A stretch of DNA of 64,000 nucleotides from Muricea muricata (lineage: Eukaryota; Cnidaria; Anthozoa; Malacalcyonacea; Plexauridae). The number at the start of each line of letters is the position of its first letter. The stretch's first letter is position 1. The stretch lies in assembly GCA_963855995.1 (NCBI GenBank), contig OY979716.1, positions 90,444,042-90,508,041 on the forward strand, written 5' to 3'. Positions 1-12,225 of the stretch are shown here, in pieces. The notes beneath the pieces were generated by a model, which was given only the letters and a program-made list of their open reading frames with translations, made no database searches and was not told the DNA's origin. Made by a program: the position numbers and the translations under genes.

Positions 1-549
1 CTTGATAGGCGTTTTGTTACCGGCGATAAACAATTTATAATTTTTTATGCAGCTTCTCAGACCTAACTTTAGCTAAAAATTCGATACTTTTGTGCACTTT
101 GGTTTAAATGCCGATAGTTTCTAAAGAAATCGGTGAATTGCTTCTCCTACTGGTAAACTGTCAGAAAGACATATTGTTTTAATGATTCGATATCAAAGGA
201 CACAAATTCTAAGACACCCCCCCCCCCCTATGGCTTCTGTTCATTGATGTCAAATACATTACACAATTAACTATTTACCCACGGTTTAGTACTAATAATT
301 CTCAAACCACATCACGACGCGCTTACTCATTATGCTGTTCTTTCCATTTATATGTAATTTAATTTTGTTTTGTTTATTTTTTTATTGAAGCAGGGGTCTG
401 GTCGAAAAAGATATATTACTTCACCCTTGTACTGGGGGAGCGTTAGTTGAAGCTGGAATGTCAATGATTTGTCACCCAGCCATTAAATGACAATCCTAGT
501 AGAACCTGCCAATCAAAATTACTTTGAAAATACTTTAAATACTACATAC

Positions 550-678
550 CCACACACTCTGTTCCATTGAAAAATGTAAACCCTTTCAAGCATTTGCATT
601 TACACGAGCCTTTGGTATTCATGCACGTTTTTTTGTCCGTACAGTTGCAGTATGGGAACGCATCGCATTCATTGACGT
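550..678 (-). CDS. Exon 7: calcium-binding EGF module, last exon in window
   Basis: The 129-nt, phase 1-1 exon begins DVNECDAFPYCNCTDKKTC and ends FNGTECVG. Donor GTATGT at 549-544 shows the gene continues to the left. I found no further exon in 1-549. Confidence 0.85.
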
Positions 679-3600
679 CTAAAACACAACACTTTTAAAA
701 ATTATTGGTGGATCAAGAAGACATACGAATGTTCTAACATACGAACGGTAAAACTGCATGTGCATTGATTGTGCAGTTGCCGAAGCAGCGCAATAAACTC
801 ACTGGAGTGGCAAGAGCAAATAATTATATGTATAACTACAGTAGCCAACCAATTCATTGCATTATTTCGATTAGTTTGCACTCAACCAAAATGAAAAAAT
901 GGGGCTGAGAGGACTGTACTGCAATATAAACTAATGGAAAATGTTAATGTGCAAGATACTAAGGAAACTATTTGAACGTCTGAATACGTGGCCGTGAGGC
1001 AAGAAATTAAAAAACTGTCCTATGTCTTTGAATGAAATTGCGCCAAAATGATACCACTACAGATAACTAAAGATTCATTTGCCATTCGTTAATAGAATAA
1101 AGCTTGAAGTAATCCAGCAGCGTCATTATGACATGCATTACTATGACCTGGATTCAAGTACCGCCATTTTAGTGCAACTTTTTTCGCACGTATTGGCACC
1201 TGAGGACATAGTGCAAAAATATGTTAAAATCAGATAGGAACGAATTGCGTTAAGTTGGACATAATTCCGCCACCAAAATTGATAATTGGGATACATTAAA
1301 AAAATTAATGTCCAAAAATGCATACCAAAACATTCCGTTCCATTGAAGAGAGTAAATCCCTTGGGACACATACACTCACAAGATCCATTGGTATTGATAC
1401 ACGTTTGATTGTTGGTACAATTACAGTACGAGGCTAACTCGCATTCATTAACATCTAAAGAGAACGTTCTAAGAGTTACTAAACATTGCAAATTATATTT
1501 TTTGTTAAACAATACCGTATGTGGTTATCGCTTCTAAACTTAGAGGGTAGAGGGAAGGGGGGTGGGGGTGGGGTGGGATAAAAGCATGTGCTAGCATATA
1601 ACGTGAAAGCACTCGTATCAAAACATGTCAATCAAAAATCCGAACTAATAAGCAAAGATTTGCTATATTATATTGAAATTATACAAATTAAAATCTAAAA
1701 ATCCGCACCCAAAGGAGATTTGATAGCATATGCTTTTTAAAAGCAAAAAAGCACGCAGTTCTTGGACTAGTGATATTGAACAAACACATTTACACACAAA
1801 AATTCATACCAACGCAGCCCACTTCGTTGACAAAAATATTTCCTTTCTTGCATCTACACTTGCAAGAACCTTTCACATTCCGGCAAGTATTTTTATCTTC
1901 ACATCCACAATACGGATGTGAGGCACATTCGTCAACATCTAAAGAAAGCATTAATCACAAGGTAAATATTTTTTTAATTATAAACGGTTGCATGCATATT
2001 ATTATCTTGAATAGGATTCTGTTATGTAACTTTAGGCTATCATGTAAGGTGCTGTTTTTAGAATCTCGATCGTGTAAGATAATTCTATACTTTTAGCAGA
2101 TTCCTAACGATATTTCTGGGATCTCTTGTAGCATCCTGCTGCATCAATTAAGATTCTTATAGTTATTTAGTTTCGTCTGTCTAATCTGCTAAGGATTCAG
2201 TTAGCTAAGCAAGAATTAATTTAGGATCCTATACACGATGGAACGCTGCAGCCCTAGACTATGTACCAGGGAAAAATGATGAGTAAAACCATCGTAAGAT
2301 CATATTGTATAATCAGGAAATTTATGTCGGTTTCAGGGCGTTGGGTATATAGCATATTTTAAAAGGTATGTAGTATATTTCTAAGGCTGCATATGATCAT
2401 GTTATGTTGTAGAAATGTTAGAAGAGTCTTTCCCAGGGTCCTTAACATGATTTCCCAGTATAGAAATACACAGACACTACATGATAAGAACATTATTTTG
2501 TGTTTTACCAAATAATAATCTCATAGTTTACCAAATTATGATCTCATAGTTTTTTACAAAATATCATTTATTTGTTACATATTACATTACACAAATTTAC
2601 CTGCACAAGTCTTCCCATCAAAATGAAATCCTTCCTCACACAAACATGAGTAGTTGCCGCTGACGATTGAGCAGTGTCCACGAGAACCGCACGACATATT
2701 GAGACACAATGTTTCTGAAAATATATTTATAAATTTGACATGGAGTCCTGTGTTTTTATTGAATTTTTTTTAATGCCCAAGAACACAGAACAAGTTTCAT
2801 ATTAATTCGACACTGCAGAGAACAACAAAAAATTCGTTATCTTGGGCGGGATTTGAACTCGCATCTTGGGTTTCTAGTCCGCTCTCTCCAATTGAGCTAT
2901 CCAGTCAACTGGGATTGGTAGCCAATCTTATCCAATTCAAGTGCACGAAATACTTTCGTGATGACTTAACGCTTGTCTTTGAGAACGCGCAGGGTCTTCA
3001 CGAAAATATGACATAATCACCATTTTTACCCGAGCTAAAGCGGGAGAAATAATTTCGGTCTGTTTTTTTCGCTTAAGACTTATTCTCACACGCGGCCACT
3101 CTAAACTTTGATCAATCGTGACAAGTCTTCCAGGCCTAAGCTTGTTTAATTGGCAGTTCTTCTAACACATCAATTTCTCATCTATTCGGCTTGCAGTCTG
3201 TGATCAGGACGGGTCTCGCAAGTGGCAACATACATGCTTCCTGTGCGTCTCGATTACGTCGTATTACCTTTAGGTTTAGGTATATTACTCTATTTGTAAA
3301 TAACGTATTTATATGGGCAAGATTGATGTGTGTACCGCATAAGACGTATAAATTTGGGAATTTTGCCACTTTGGCGATTTAAAAACGTTAAACTTCCGTT
3401 CCGCATATTGAGTCCTGTATATCAATTTTTCCATTGTGAAAACAGACAGATAGCGCCCATCTCAATGCCGACATTGCATTTGACTGAGACATTTTCTTAA
3501 AGTTTCCGCGATGAAATGAGTTTTCAGTTGCATAAATGAACAAGTTCATATACAAACAAATATTCACCCAAAGTGATTCTTTTGGCCCACTTTACGCTTC

Positions 3601-6600
3601 GCACATGACTTTCTTTTCAGTGTTGTTTTATATGCAGCATTGCCACTTCGGCCTACTGTGACATCACAACCCGTACTCGTACTCAGCCTCTATTCTCCCG
3701 GCCATGAATTTAAAAAATCCAGTTTTTGGTGCTTTTGAAGCCAAATATTTCTGGAGGTTTTTATCCGTCCCCCGAATTGTATACATCATTCGAACTGTCT
3801 GGCCATTGCGAATTTTTGGAAAAAATGTTGGCTAGTTGCATATACAGGTTAATTCCTTTATATTTTCAAGATCTCGGATGGCTATATATATAATACCTTA
3901 AATTAATCTTCCTATTAAAAGATTACAAACGGATATCACAGCTATATATTGGATTCAATTTTACGTGATTTCACATTAAGAATTTTATTTGTTTACATAC
4001 TGATACAACAGGTGCTGACAAAGGGGAATTTGTGGTCAAAATTAGTTCTCCGTGTTTACGCGAAGTGCAAGTAATACTTATCGAAAGATGGTAGCCTTTA
4101 TAAAAATATTATCTGTGATAAAATTTTATAAAAATATTATCTCTTTTTTCATGCTTGCGCTATTTAACAGCGCTTCCTTTGTCATTATACATTTTTCGTA
4201 CACCCTAAAGTATCCTCCCGGGCCGTGCCTAGCACAAATAATGAATGTCCTCTTGATATATAACCTTACTGCAGGAACGATTAATTTTTTGTATAGTTAG
4301 TCGCTCAGAGTCATGGTCTTAAGCGGATCGGTTAGGCAATATAATTGAACCATAGTTTGTTTTATTACATGTCGATGGTTTTTAAAGTGCACCAGTCAGC
4401 TTAAACACGAAAAACAAGATAGGAGTTTTGTTCCCAAACGTATTCAATATCAGAATATCATTTAGAATACTTAAACAGCATAATTATTATATCTAAATGC
4501 AATTAGTAGTTACTGTATGTTCCAACAGTGAGTACACCTCATACAATTTTTTTATAAATCCATTTTTTTACCACAAGATACACGAAAACTTTAACGACGT
4601 CCGTATCGCAGCAATATTTGATCATTTAAAATTTATTTAGATGTAGAAAATGCAGAAATTTTTTAACGTAATCCCACTATAATATTTTGTTATGAACTGT
4701 CCTCACTTTTACGACATACTGTCTACACCATACTGAAAAACAAAACAAAAGGAAGTAAGCGTAAAATTTACCATTAATTTTCAGAGATGAGACGACGGTA
4801 ACATCACTTGGGTGACTTCCATTTCCAAACGGAATGAAGCGATCAATTTTCCCACTACTGACGTTAAGTTCAACGATTAAATTTGAAATGATGTTGGTGC
4901 AGTACAATAAATTTCCCAATTTCATCAAAGCACGAAGTTCGGTTGTAGCCTCATCGAATATGACCTTCTGGCCCGTACCATCGTAATGCACTGAAACAAT
5001 TTGCCCGTTGAGAGTTATCAAGTAAAGCCGTTGCTTTAGACTATCGAGAGCCATATCCCTTACGTAATCGAAGATGCGGGTTTTTTTTGCCTCTGCCAAA
5101 TGTTTTTTGTACAGGCCATCGTATTCGACCCAAAACAGGTACCTTACGGAAAAAAAAATAAAATGAAAATCATTTTATATTTCAGAGAAATTTAGGACGC
5201 TCAGGAACTGTTCGTTAATCATAAATAGATATATTCTGCAGACTAATAATTTCGAAAAATAAAACTTCAGGCATTCAACTGGTGTATCATTACAATTTCT
5301 ATGATGAATAAGATCAAGTCTTCAATATTCTTTATCGATATTACATAAAATAAACTACATTTTAAAATACATTAGGTTTATCCTGAGTGGTATTAACCAC
5401 GTCCATTCCTCCATGCAGTCACTCAGAAACCATGAACTTCTCTGCTAGTGATGTACCATACTGTATGTGTCATCTACAATCCATACGTTTTTTGATACAT
5501 GTTCTTTGAGGAAGAGATTTTTGAATACATGTTCTTTGGGGAAGAGATTTAATTCATATGTAAGACATTTAATTCATATGTATTCAATGTCAAGGAAATG
5601 ACAAGTGTTTCTCCTGTACGTATATCCAAATATATATTTTGTAACATATATCAAACGTTAGCTAATTCATCCAAATATGTTTTTTCTTACCCAGTTCCCC
5701 ATAGACATTTAAATTTCCAAGGAGTGAAGAGCAAATATTTCTGTGATTTGTCTACTTTTTTGACGAATTTTTAAAGAAATTGGATTTGTCGTGCTTAGTT
5801 TCATCTGGCGAAATACATTTGATTGTCGAATTGTCGATGTGCGAAAACAGTCACTATTTTCGCTTTAATGATTGAAATGGCACATAGCACATTGCACAGT
5901 ATCAAATTTCATGTGGAACATAATTTATTCAGTGTTTGCGTGCACTAGAGCATGGCTTTTAGGAAAAGAAAGTTCTTGATAATGCTACTTTATCACGGAA
6001 CAATGCGTCATAGAATTATCATGCAATCATCATACAATTATTAGAGTATTGGTATACAAATAATGAATGTTTATAGTGCAATGGTAAGAATATTTTCATT
6101 AGATGAAAGATTGATTGTTCCATTCAACAAAGCGATAGCCAAGTTGAATGGAACAATCAATCTTTCACCGAATAAAAACATTCATTATTTGTTTTATATA
6201 ATACCAGACTATTGTTTTTCAAAACCAATTTATTCGACATTCAAAACAACACACATTTGAGTCGTATTATAATATTTGGATTATTTTGCATTCATCTCAA
6301 GACCAAAACCAGCCTAAAGTAAACTGCGAAGACCGTACGAACAGCTTTTTGACGGATGGGAATTGTGAGAGTGAAATAGAAAAAGCTATAATTGTACTCC
6401 TAAGAGTGCAATGGAACGTTTTCCATTGCACTCTTGGAAAATGGAGCCTTTTATTTAATATCACCTGACCATAATCAACGAATTAAACGGCCAGAATTTA
6501 ATGAGGTATTATATAATAATGTATGGAGAAAATTATAAGAGTGCATTAGACCATAGGCGGCCCAATTCAGTGTGTAGTTTCATACAGAGATCAGTTGCGA

Positions 6601-9600
6601 GCGGTAGCGTATTGTTTTACATATATAATATATATATAAGGTTGGTAACTAAATTTGACCTGACGAACATATGACCTTTGTTAAACACAAAATACATCGC
6701 TCGTGAAATTAAAAACAGGTAAAAAATTATAACACATTAATCTCCGATAATTTTATTGCACTTACTCAATGACATTTGTCTTTAATGTTTCCAAATGGAT
6801 GCAAAATTTGAACATATTTTTCATGTATTGACAAAAAGTTTCTTGTCCCAATGTGGGATGCCAGAGGTTGGCGTACACGTCAGCCTTCAAAAAGCATTTA
6901 TAAGCTCCTATTGGTGCACTTTTAACGAAATATTCATTTAAACCAATAGGAGTTTTAAATGCTTTTTAAAGGCTGACGTGTACGCCAACCTCTGGCATCC
7001 CGCATCGGGACAAGAAATTTTTTGTCCATACATGAAAAATATGTTCAAATTTTGCATCCATTCGGAAACATTGAAGACAAATTTCATGGAGTAAGTGTAG
7101 TAAAATTATCGGAGATTAATGTGTTATAATTTTTTACCTGTTTTTAATTTCACGAGCGATGTATTTTGTGTTTAACAAAAGTCATATGTTCGTCAGGTTA
7201 AATTTAGTTGCCAACCTTGTATATATTATATATGTAAAACAATGCGTTACCGTTCGCTACTGATCTCTACATGAAACTAGCTACACACTGAATTGGGCCG
7301 CCTATGATTAGACAAATCATATTCCAATTGCTTGACACACACTGAAAATATATGCCCGTTTTTCAATTACCAACAGCATAGAAGTTGGAAGTATGTCGAA
7401 GCATATGTCTGTCATAGAACAGCTTCCCTGGTAAAGAAGAAGCAAATTTATTTCATATTATAAGACTGTGTTGAGACATTTTCTATCTAAACACACCAGT
7501 ACAATACAGTGTTGCCATATACAAAATTTGACCATCTACTTCATGACCAATTTAATTTAATTTAATTTAATTCTGCTCCTCACTCTTGGGTGAGCGGATT
7601 TACCCAACAGGCTATTGCCCAATTGATAGGGGATCCGAGGTACCTACGGTTTAAGGTCCTTATCCGAGAAGACGCGAAAGTCTTACCATTTACTGATGTT
7701 GATGCAGAGGGAACCCTTTCTCCTCAATTATTTTAAGACCTTGAGCAGTGGTCCGACCAGGGCTTGACCCCTATGGCCTCCCAAAATGTGATTAAAGTTT
7801 TTTATAAGATATACTAAATAAATATACTAGGTGGTTTTGAACATGCTGATAAATTTGGTCATAGTTACTAAAAGTAGATGGTTTGGAAACTGATTAGAAT
7901 AATAATACAATCATTATCTATGTTAGTCGATGTTTATGCAACAATATGGTTCTTCTTCGTCACGTGTGTATTGTGTTTTTGCCAAATCCACCCGAAAAGC
8001 GATTCTTCAATTGCCCTATTGTACAAGTCGCAGATGCCTAACTTTCTTAAACGTTGTTATTGGTTAGTTAGGTAAAAATACAATACGCACGTGACGATAA
8101 AGACCTTATTTCTGCATAAATCAAAACAAAAAGATAGATAATGACTTATGTTTTAGTTCTAATGAGTTTTCAAACCATCTAACTTTATTAACTATGACGT
8201 GGTTTATAAACACAGTAAGTGTACAATCATATGATCCATATAATGAGATGACATATTAGTCACGCGAAGAAAACGTGCTTAGGGCATTGATCGAGTGTGT
8301 TGTAAATCGAAAAAACAGATATGATTCTGATATAGATGTGGGGCCTTTCCAAACCAAGCCTAACAGAAAGGCCTTGGGTATGATGTTGGTTTACTCCCAC
8401 ATGCGTATAATTAACGTGAACATGACTTCACACTTTCCTATGCTCTTATTTACTCGGTTGTAAATATCGGGGTGGAGTTAGTAACTCTCGTTTCGGGCTT
8501 CCACTCGCCCTCGCTCATGCAGCTGGCGCGGGATAATTGTTTTTCGGTTCTTTTTGTATAAGTATTAAGAAAGTACCAGCATGAGTACTTACCCCGCGAA
8601 AGAATCGATTGCAACTCTCATTACATAGCTGCTTTTAGATTTTTCAACAACCTTTCTTTTTGTGCCATCTGAATCCGCTGCAAAAATTTCTTTTCCTGCG
8701 TAATCGTTCCAAAATATACGACTTCCTTTCCAATCAACCGCGATATCATTCACGGAGGTATTTTTGAAAAGAATTTCGGTTTCTGAGCCATCAAGATTGC
8801 TTTTATAAATACGTTTTTCGTTTGCAAAATAGAGCTTCTTTTCCTTGGCATTTAGGTCCAGTCCATATTCGTAGGTGTCCGTCCAATTGAAAACAACTTT
8901 TTGATCAAGAGTAATCAAATCCATAGCAATGATCCCTGTTTTGGTCCTGACAAGTAAGTATGGTTCTGGATATGGACCTGAAAAACATGAATTTAACAAT
9001 GATAAAATAGAACATGATCTCAACAAAACACGTATTTTAACATCTCCAACGAAGTATCTGAATTGCAGGAATTTTCCTACCGCAAAATTATTTCCAAAAA
9101 TATTTTTAAGACGACAAATTCAATAATACCCACGCTACCTATAATAACCACGCAACAGGTATACAACATGCTCTACATAACAAACGTTTCTATGCATTTT
9201 ATTTTGGACAGAAAGGTTAAACTTTTTAAGGTAAAATAATATTGACGATAGTGTGTCTGCAATGCTGAGTATCACTACCTTGCCACATTATCACACACTA
9301 TTCTTTAATAGTACGACTAAAGTGGTCCCATGGATCTTTCTATCCACAAAAATGAAACGTTTAGGCGCTTATTTTTCAACTCTCATGATCAATATATTTT
9401 TCCAAAGAAAAACATACATCTTTTTTCACAGTCAGAAGTAGTATAATGGGACGGCAAAACCCAGACACTGCAAGTTTTGGTATTATTAATGTTCGAAGAG
9501 AGTGTTAAACGAAATATATTATTAGAATGAGAAAAGACTAAGAACGAAATCGTTGCAGAACCTATCCATAGACTGTGAACTATACTACCCTACATCAGTT

Positions 9601-9892
9601 CATTTTAAATCTTTTCACATCTCAAATTACCTGAATAAAAACACATCTCAGTGTGCATACGCATCCTTTCTTTAAAGTAATCTTTTTCTGCCTTGCAACA
9701 TGACGAATCAATCTCCTGACCAGTTTCATTTAAGCATCTTTTTTGCCAATGTTGCACATCTTTCTTGAGTTCGTTCAAATGCTTCTTACACCATGGGATT
9801 TCTTCATTGCCGGTTGTAAGAGTTCCACCAAAATATATCAAGAAGAGTAGGCCAAAGATATATTTAGTTGAAATAGGGTGATAGCTCCTCAT
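550..9892 (-). CDS. LRP/LDLR-like EGF and YWTD receptor gene, 5' part (3' end outside window)
   Basis: Seven minus-strand exons join in frame: 9631-9892, 8593-8977, 4772-5142, 2601-2714, 1810-1938, 1326-1454 and 550-678. All have GT donors and AG acceptors and their phases agree (1, 0-minus-1, 1, 1, 1, 1 style joins checked codon by codon at each boundary). The product starts with a hydrophobic leader, then a Cys-containing linker, LDL-receptor class B (YWTD-type) beta-propeller repeats, then four EGF modules, three of them calcium-binding type. This order resembles one propeller-EGF module of LDLR/LRP or nidogen-like proteins, which act extracellularly in ligand binding or adhesion. No transmembrane segment is in the window and the last visible exon ends at a donor, so the gene continues beyond position 1. 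Only about 0.33 kb of coding sequence precedes the first propeller exon, so ligand-binding LDL-A repeats are absent. The orthologue cannot be named. No stop codon interrupts any exon. Confidence 0.8.
1326..1454 (-). CDS. Exon 6: calcium-binding EGF module
   Basis: The 129-nt, phase 1-1 exon begins DVNECELASYCNCTNNQTC and ends FNGTECFG. It is the same length and phase as exons 5 and 7 and close in sequence, so the three exons come from duplication. Confidence 0.85.
1551..1577 (+). other. G-rich tract with quadruplex potential
   Basis: Within 27 bp on the plus strand there are at least four runs of three or more G (G3, G6, G5, G4, G3). It lies in the intron between exons 5 and 6 of the receptor-like gene and appears as a C-rich tract in the sense transcript. 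Confidence 0.4.
1810..1938 (-). CDS. Exon 5: calcium-binding EGF module
   Basis: The 129-nt, phase 1-1 exon begins DVDECASHPYCGCEDKNTC. The D-V-D-E-C start is the calcium-binding EGF signature. Acceptor AG at 1940-1939, donor GTATGA at 1809-1804. Confidence 0.85.
2601..2714 (-). CDS. Exon 4: EGF-like module
   Basis: This 114-nt exon carries an EGF module with six cysteines: CLNMSCGSRGHC, YSCLCEEGF and FDGKTC. It lacks the calcium-binding D-V-N-E-C start seen in the next three exons. Acceptor CAG at 2717-2715, donor GTAAAT at 2600-2595. An EGF directly after a propeller is the usual arrangement in LDLR-type modules. Confidence 0.8.
2755..2906 (-). repeat. tRNA-derived SINE
   Basis: Read on the minus strand, the head has a box A (TAGCTCAATTGG) and a box B (GAGTTCAAATCCCG) spaced as in a tRNA gene. 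The two acceptor-stem strands do not pair and the anticodon arm is degenerate, so it is not a working tRNA. An unrelated body of about 70 bp follows and ends near AATAAAAAC. It sits in the intron next to EGF exon 4. Confidence 0.65.
4772..5142 (-). CDS. Exon 3: remaining propeller blades
   Basis: The exon starts at an acceptor (AG at 5144-5143) and ends at donor GTAAAT (4771-4766). The translation YLFWVEYDGLYKKHLAEA, DMALDSLKQRLYLITLNGQ and VHYDGTGQKVIF continues the class B repeat pattern with more diverged blades. The 3.4-kb intron before it (5143-8592) holds several foldback elements. Confidence 0.75.
6105..6166. repeat. Perfect 24-bp hairpin in intron
   Basis: GAAAGATTGATTGTTCCATT and its continuation at 6105-6128 recur as the exact reverse complement at 6143-6166 with a 14-nt loop. 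It lies in the large intron of the receptor-like gene. Confidence 0.7.
6402..6435. repeat. Perfect 15-bp hairpin in intron
   Basis: AAGAGTGCAATGGAA (6402-6416) is followed after four bases by its exact reverse complement (6421-6435). No U-rich tail or coding context suggests a terminator. Confidence 0.65.
6552..7306. mobile_element. 755-bp foldback MITE, hAT-like ends
   Basis: The ends CATAGGCGGCCCAATTCAGT and its reverse complement bound a nearly full-length inverted repeat with arms of about 370 bp. The element is flanked by ATTAGAC on both sides (6545-6551 and 7307-7313), a target duplication of 7 bp or a degraded 8 bp. The CA..G-GGCGGCCC style end suggests hAT, but there is no coding sequence. 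Confidence 0.75.
7560..7790 (-). repeat. Possible tRNA-like SINE or repeat unit
   Basis: This GC-richer segment reads on the minus strand with a box-B-like GGGGTCAAGCCC and a tract that looks composed rather than unique. It lies beside a (TTTAA)n run at 7553-7571. I see no second copy in the window, so this is a weak call. Confidence 0.2.
7835..8205. repeat. Degenerate foldback element
   Basis: The stretch around GGTCATAGTTACTAAAAGTA is mirrored by TAACTTTATTAACTATGACG, and the inner parts around CACGTGTGTATTGTG by CAATACGCACGTGACG. The arms are about 110-150 bp with many mismatches. It has no coding potential; the small ORFs across it are by-products of the repeat. Confidence 0.5.
8593..8977 (-). 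CDS. Exon 2: YWTD beta-propeller repeats
   Basis: The acceptor CAG lies at 8980-8978 and the donor GTAAGT at 8592-8587. The translation has the cadence of LDL-receptor class B repeats: GLDLNAKEKKLYFANEKRIY, SNLDGSETEILF, DIAVDWKGSRIFWNDYAGKE and DSDGTKRKVV. The D-W-K-G-S-R-I-F-W and YFAN positions correspond to the YWTD core of propeller blades. This exon covers roughly two to three of the six blades expected. Confidence 0.85.
9631..9892 (-). CDS. Exon 1: signal peptide and Cys linker
   Basis: The ATG at 9892 is followed by a hydrophobic core ending near residue 28 (IFGLLFLIYFGGTLTTG), a good signal peptide. It precedes a charged segment with five cysteines (WCKKH, KRCLNE, SSCCKAE, EMCFY). 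The donor GTAATT follows at 9630-9625, and the split Gly codon joins to 8977. The reading frame stays open further upstream as far as 9947 and encodes a second hydrophobic run, so a longer N-terminus is possible. I chose 9892 because it gives a standard signal peptide. Confidence 0.6.
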
Positions 9893-11600
9893 TTCTTGAA
9901 CCATCTGCATAAATATCAAGAAAACACCCATCAACCCATAAATCAAAAACTGGCTGATTTATTTCTTGACCAACCGTACCCAGACAGTGAAAATTGAATG
10001 TGTTATAATTTTTGAGTATCCATAGAGGTGTAGCCCAGGGTACCGCACTAGGTCCAAAGTGTTTACTATGAGGTAGTGAGTCCATTGAATGTTTTATCTA
10101 AATTTGCTGCATGCGGATGATAGAGCAATAATAGCGCCAGTTTATTATTGTAAAGACTTAATTAGTGATGAACTAGAAAACATGAAAATATGATCCAACA
10201 AGAACAGAATGCTTCTAAACATGAAAAACCTACGTAATGATAGTTTGTGAAAGTGTCTACTCCCTTTTCGGACTTCACGGAGTATAACTAAAGTTGTCTG
10301 ACGAAAGTAAGCAGGCGAGGAATGAGATTTGGTTCAATGCGAGTCAATTGAATAATGTAAATATACAACGTGGAATGAATAAATTATTATATGCGTCAAT
10401 AGCGAACATTCTTACTGGTTGCTTGGTTGTGTGTAAACCCTATACGCATACAGTCAAAATGAACCGGAAACTCGAAACTTGATAGTCCATAACAAAAGCT
10501 AAATTGGATTTAGATCTTACTTTATGTGAGTAGAAAGCAGTATACAAGTGGACCCAGTACCAAACCATCGATCTGAAGGATAATTTATGATTCCAATATG
10601 TGCTACAGTTGCATGGACATGTAAGGTATGATGATATATATATGATAATTACAATTTGGACCATACAGTATTTTGAGTCTGATACAAATCAAGCGCTTAA
10701 CTCACGAGAGAGTTCAGAAGACGGTTGTCATGTTAAATGCCAGCATGAACATTTTGACATGAACAAAGTAAAGCGAAATATTTTATCTCACTGAACTCTT
10801 ACTTGGCGCGGAAAAAACAAACGTGATTAGCGATGCATGCGTGGACTAGGCTTCCGCTTACTTCTTTATTTTGTTCCTGTCAATCAAAATAATGGATCTG
10901 CTTGAAGTAATATAAAAATGCTGACCAATTAAAGCACTCGCACCAAACCATACTCAATTTGGCATGATATTAGTAATAAAAAACACATATGGCTAATGCC
11001 CTGCTAATGCCCGAAAGTTTCCACGTCCTAAGATGTATATATGTAAGATGAATAATCCTGCCAATCTTGACAGCCTTATATATGTAATCCTCACGTTAAT
11101 AACCTCTTGCCTTGAGCCGGAATATCAATGATCGCATGTGTGATGTGAGAAACTCAGTCATATTAGAACCAAAACAACAGCCTGTATTTTATTTTTTACA
11201 CGGCACGTCGGTATTTTTTTCTCACACGGCACCTATTTGGTAAATAAGTTTTTGATTAAAAAACCTACAGTATTTGGTATCATGAAATGATAGAACTTCA
11301 CATCTTACTGAAGTAATAGCGCTAGCGCAAAATATAGTTACTGTAAACTGGCGTATTCTTTAAACTGGCGTAATATTGCATGTGACGGTGTTATTGTGAA
11401 TAATTCGACAAAACGATATTGATACAGGTTCTTTATATTTCAACAGTTATTCATATATATTTGTAAAGCACAGTCGATTAAGCCTACACTACGTTACATA
11501 GAGGCTGCAACTCGCGTTTTTGATATTTTACACCATCAAAAGCCATTTTATGAATCGGAAATGAACGCTAAATAATCTTTTATTCAACTGCGGTTATCTC
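9893..11600. other. Upstream of receptor-like gene; nothing recognised
   Basis: This should hold the promoter and any 5' UTR of the receptor-like gene. I see no further exon, no recognisable RNA gene and no clear TATA element. Short ORFs here lack family resemblance. Confidence 0.5.
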
Positions 11601-11604
11601 TTGC

Positions 11605-11697
11605 GGTCAACCTCAACCTCACCGCACTTTAACCTCAACCGCACCGCACTTTAACCTCAACCGCACCGCATTTTAACCTCAACCGCAGTGTTAGGTT
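11605..11697 (+). repeat. Short minisatellite, about 25-bp unit
   Basis: Three to four copies of a unit reading TTTAACCTCAACCGCACCGC occur in tandem with small length variation. Confidence 0.6.
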
Positions 11698-11829
11698 ATT
11701 TCTGGACAGTACTGTATGTCTTTGATGGTATGGAAAATAGATCAAATTATTAAGTGTATTGATGAAAGAAAATTTGATGAGATGATGACTAAAGCACGTA
11801 AATGAGTGTATATTTTAAGAGTCCGTAAG

Positions 11830-12225
11830 CTCTATAGACTCACTACGCATCAATTAGGCCTTCTTTTCAATAGCCTTTGCAACTCACTCAGGGTTTGAGG
11901 CAGAGGTTAGTAGTAAGTCAAGTACGTAATCAATCATGTATAGAGAAACACTTATACAAGCAACAGATAAGATTTTATAGAAAATTGCTAAGCAAAGACA
12001 AAAAATATTGGTCAAAAATTATTAATAATGGTACAAATGATTCATACAGACTTCTAAACCGTCTATTAAGAAAGAGGTCACGGAGTTTTAATTATAGCAT
12101 TGATGTAAATCATTGTAAAACTCTACTGTACCATTCTCAATGTGTAAATAAAAGGTTTTGCTTTAATCTGAATATAAATATTAATGCCGAGCAAGTAATC
12201 TAAGTATTTGAATAAAGAGTTTTAT
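11830..12225 (+). pseudogene. LINE remnant with 3' tail
   Basis: A short open stretch reads FYRKLLSKDKKYWSKI and SYRLLNRLLRKRS, resembling the basic linker between endonuclease and reverse transcriptase in CR1-like LINEs. It then runs into TTTGAATAAAG followed at once by an ATC-type microsatellite. AATAAAG plus a microsatellite is the 3' end seen on the three LINEs at 36-60 kb, so I read this as an internally deleted LINE copy. Assignment of the linker is tentative. Confidence 0.4.

Noticed and set aside
2839..2906. Functional tRNA gene
   Set aside because: Boxes A and B are present but the acceptor and anticodon stems do not pair; a SINE head fits better.
4052..4300. Plus-strand ORF of 82 codons with hydrophobic stretch
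   Set aside because: Lies in an intron of the receptor-like gene, with no domain, no splice context and no second copy.
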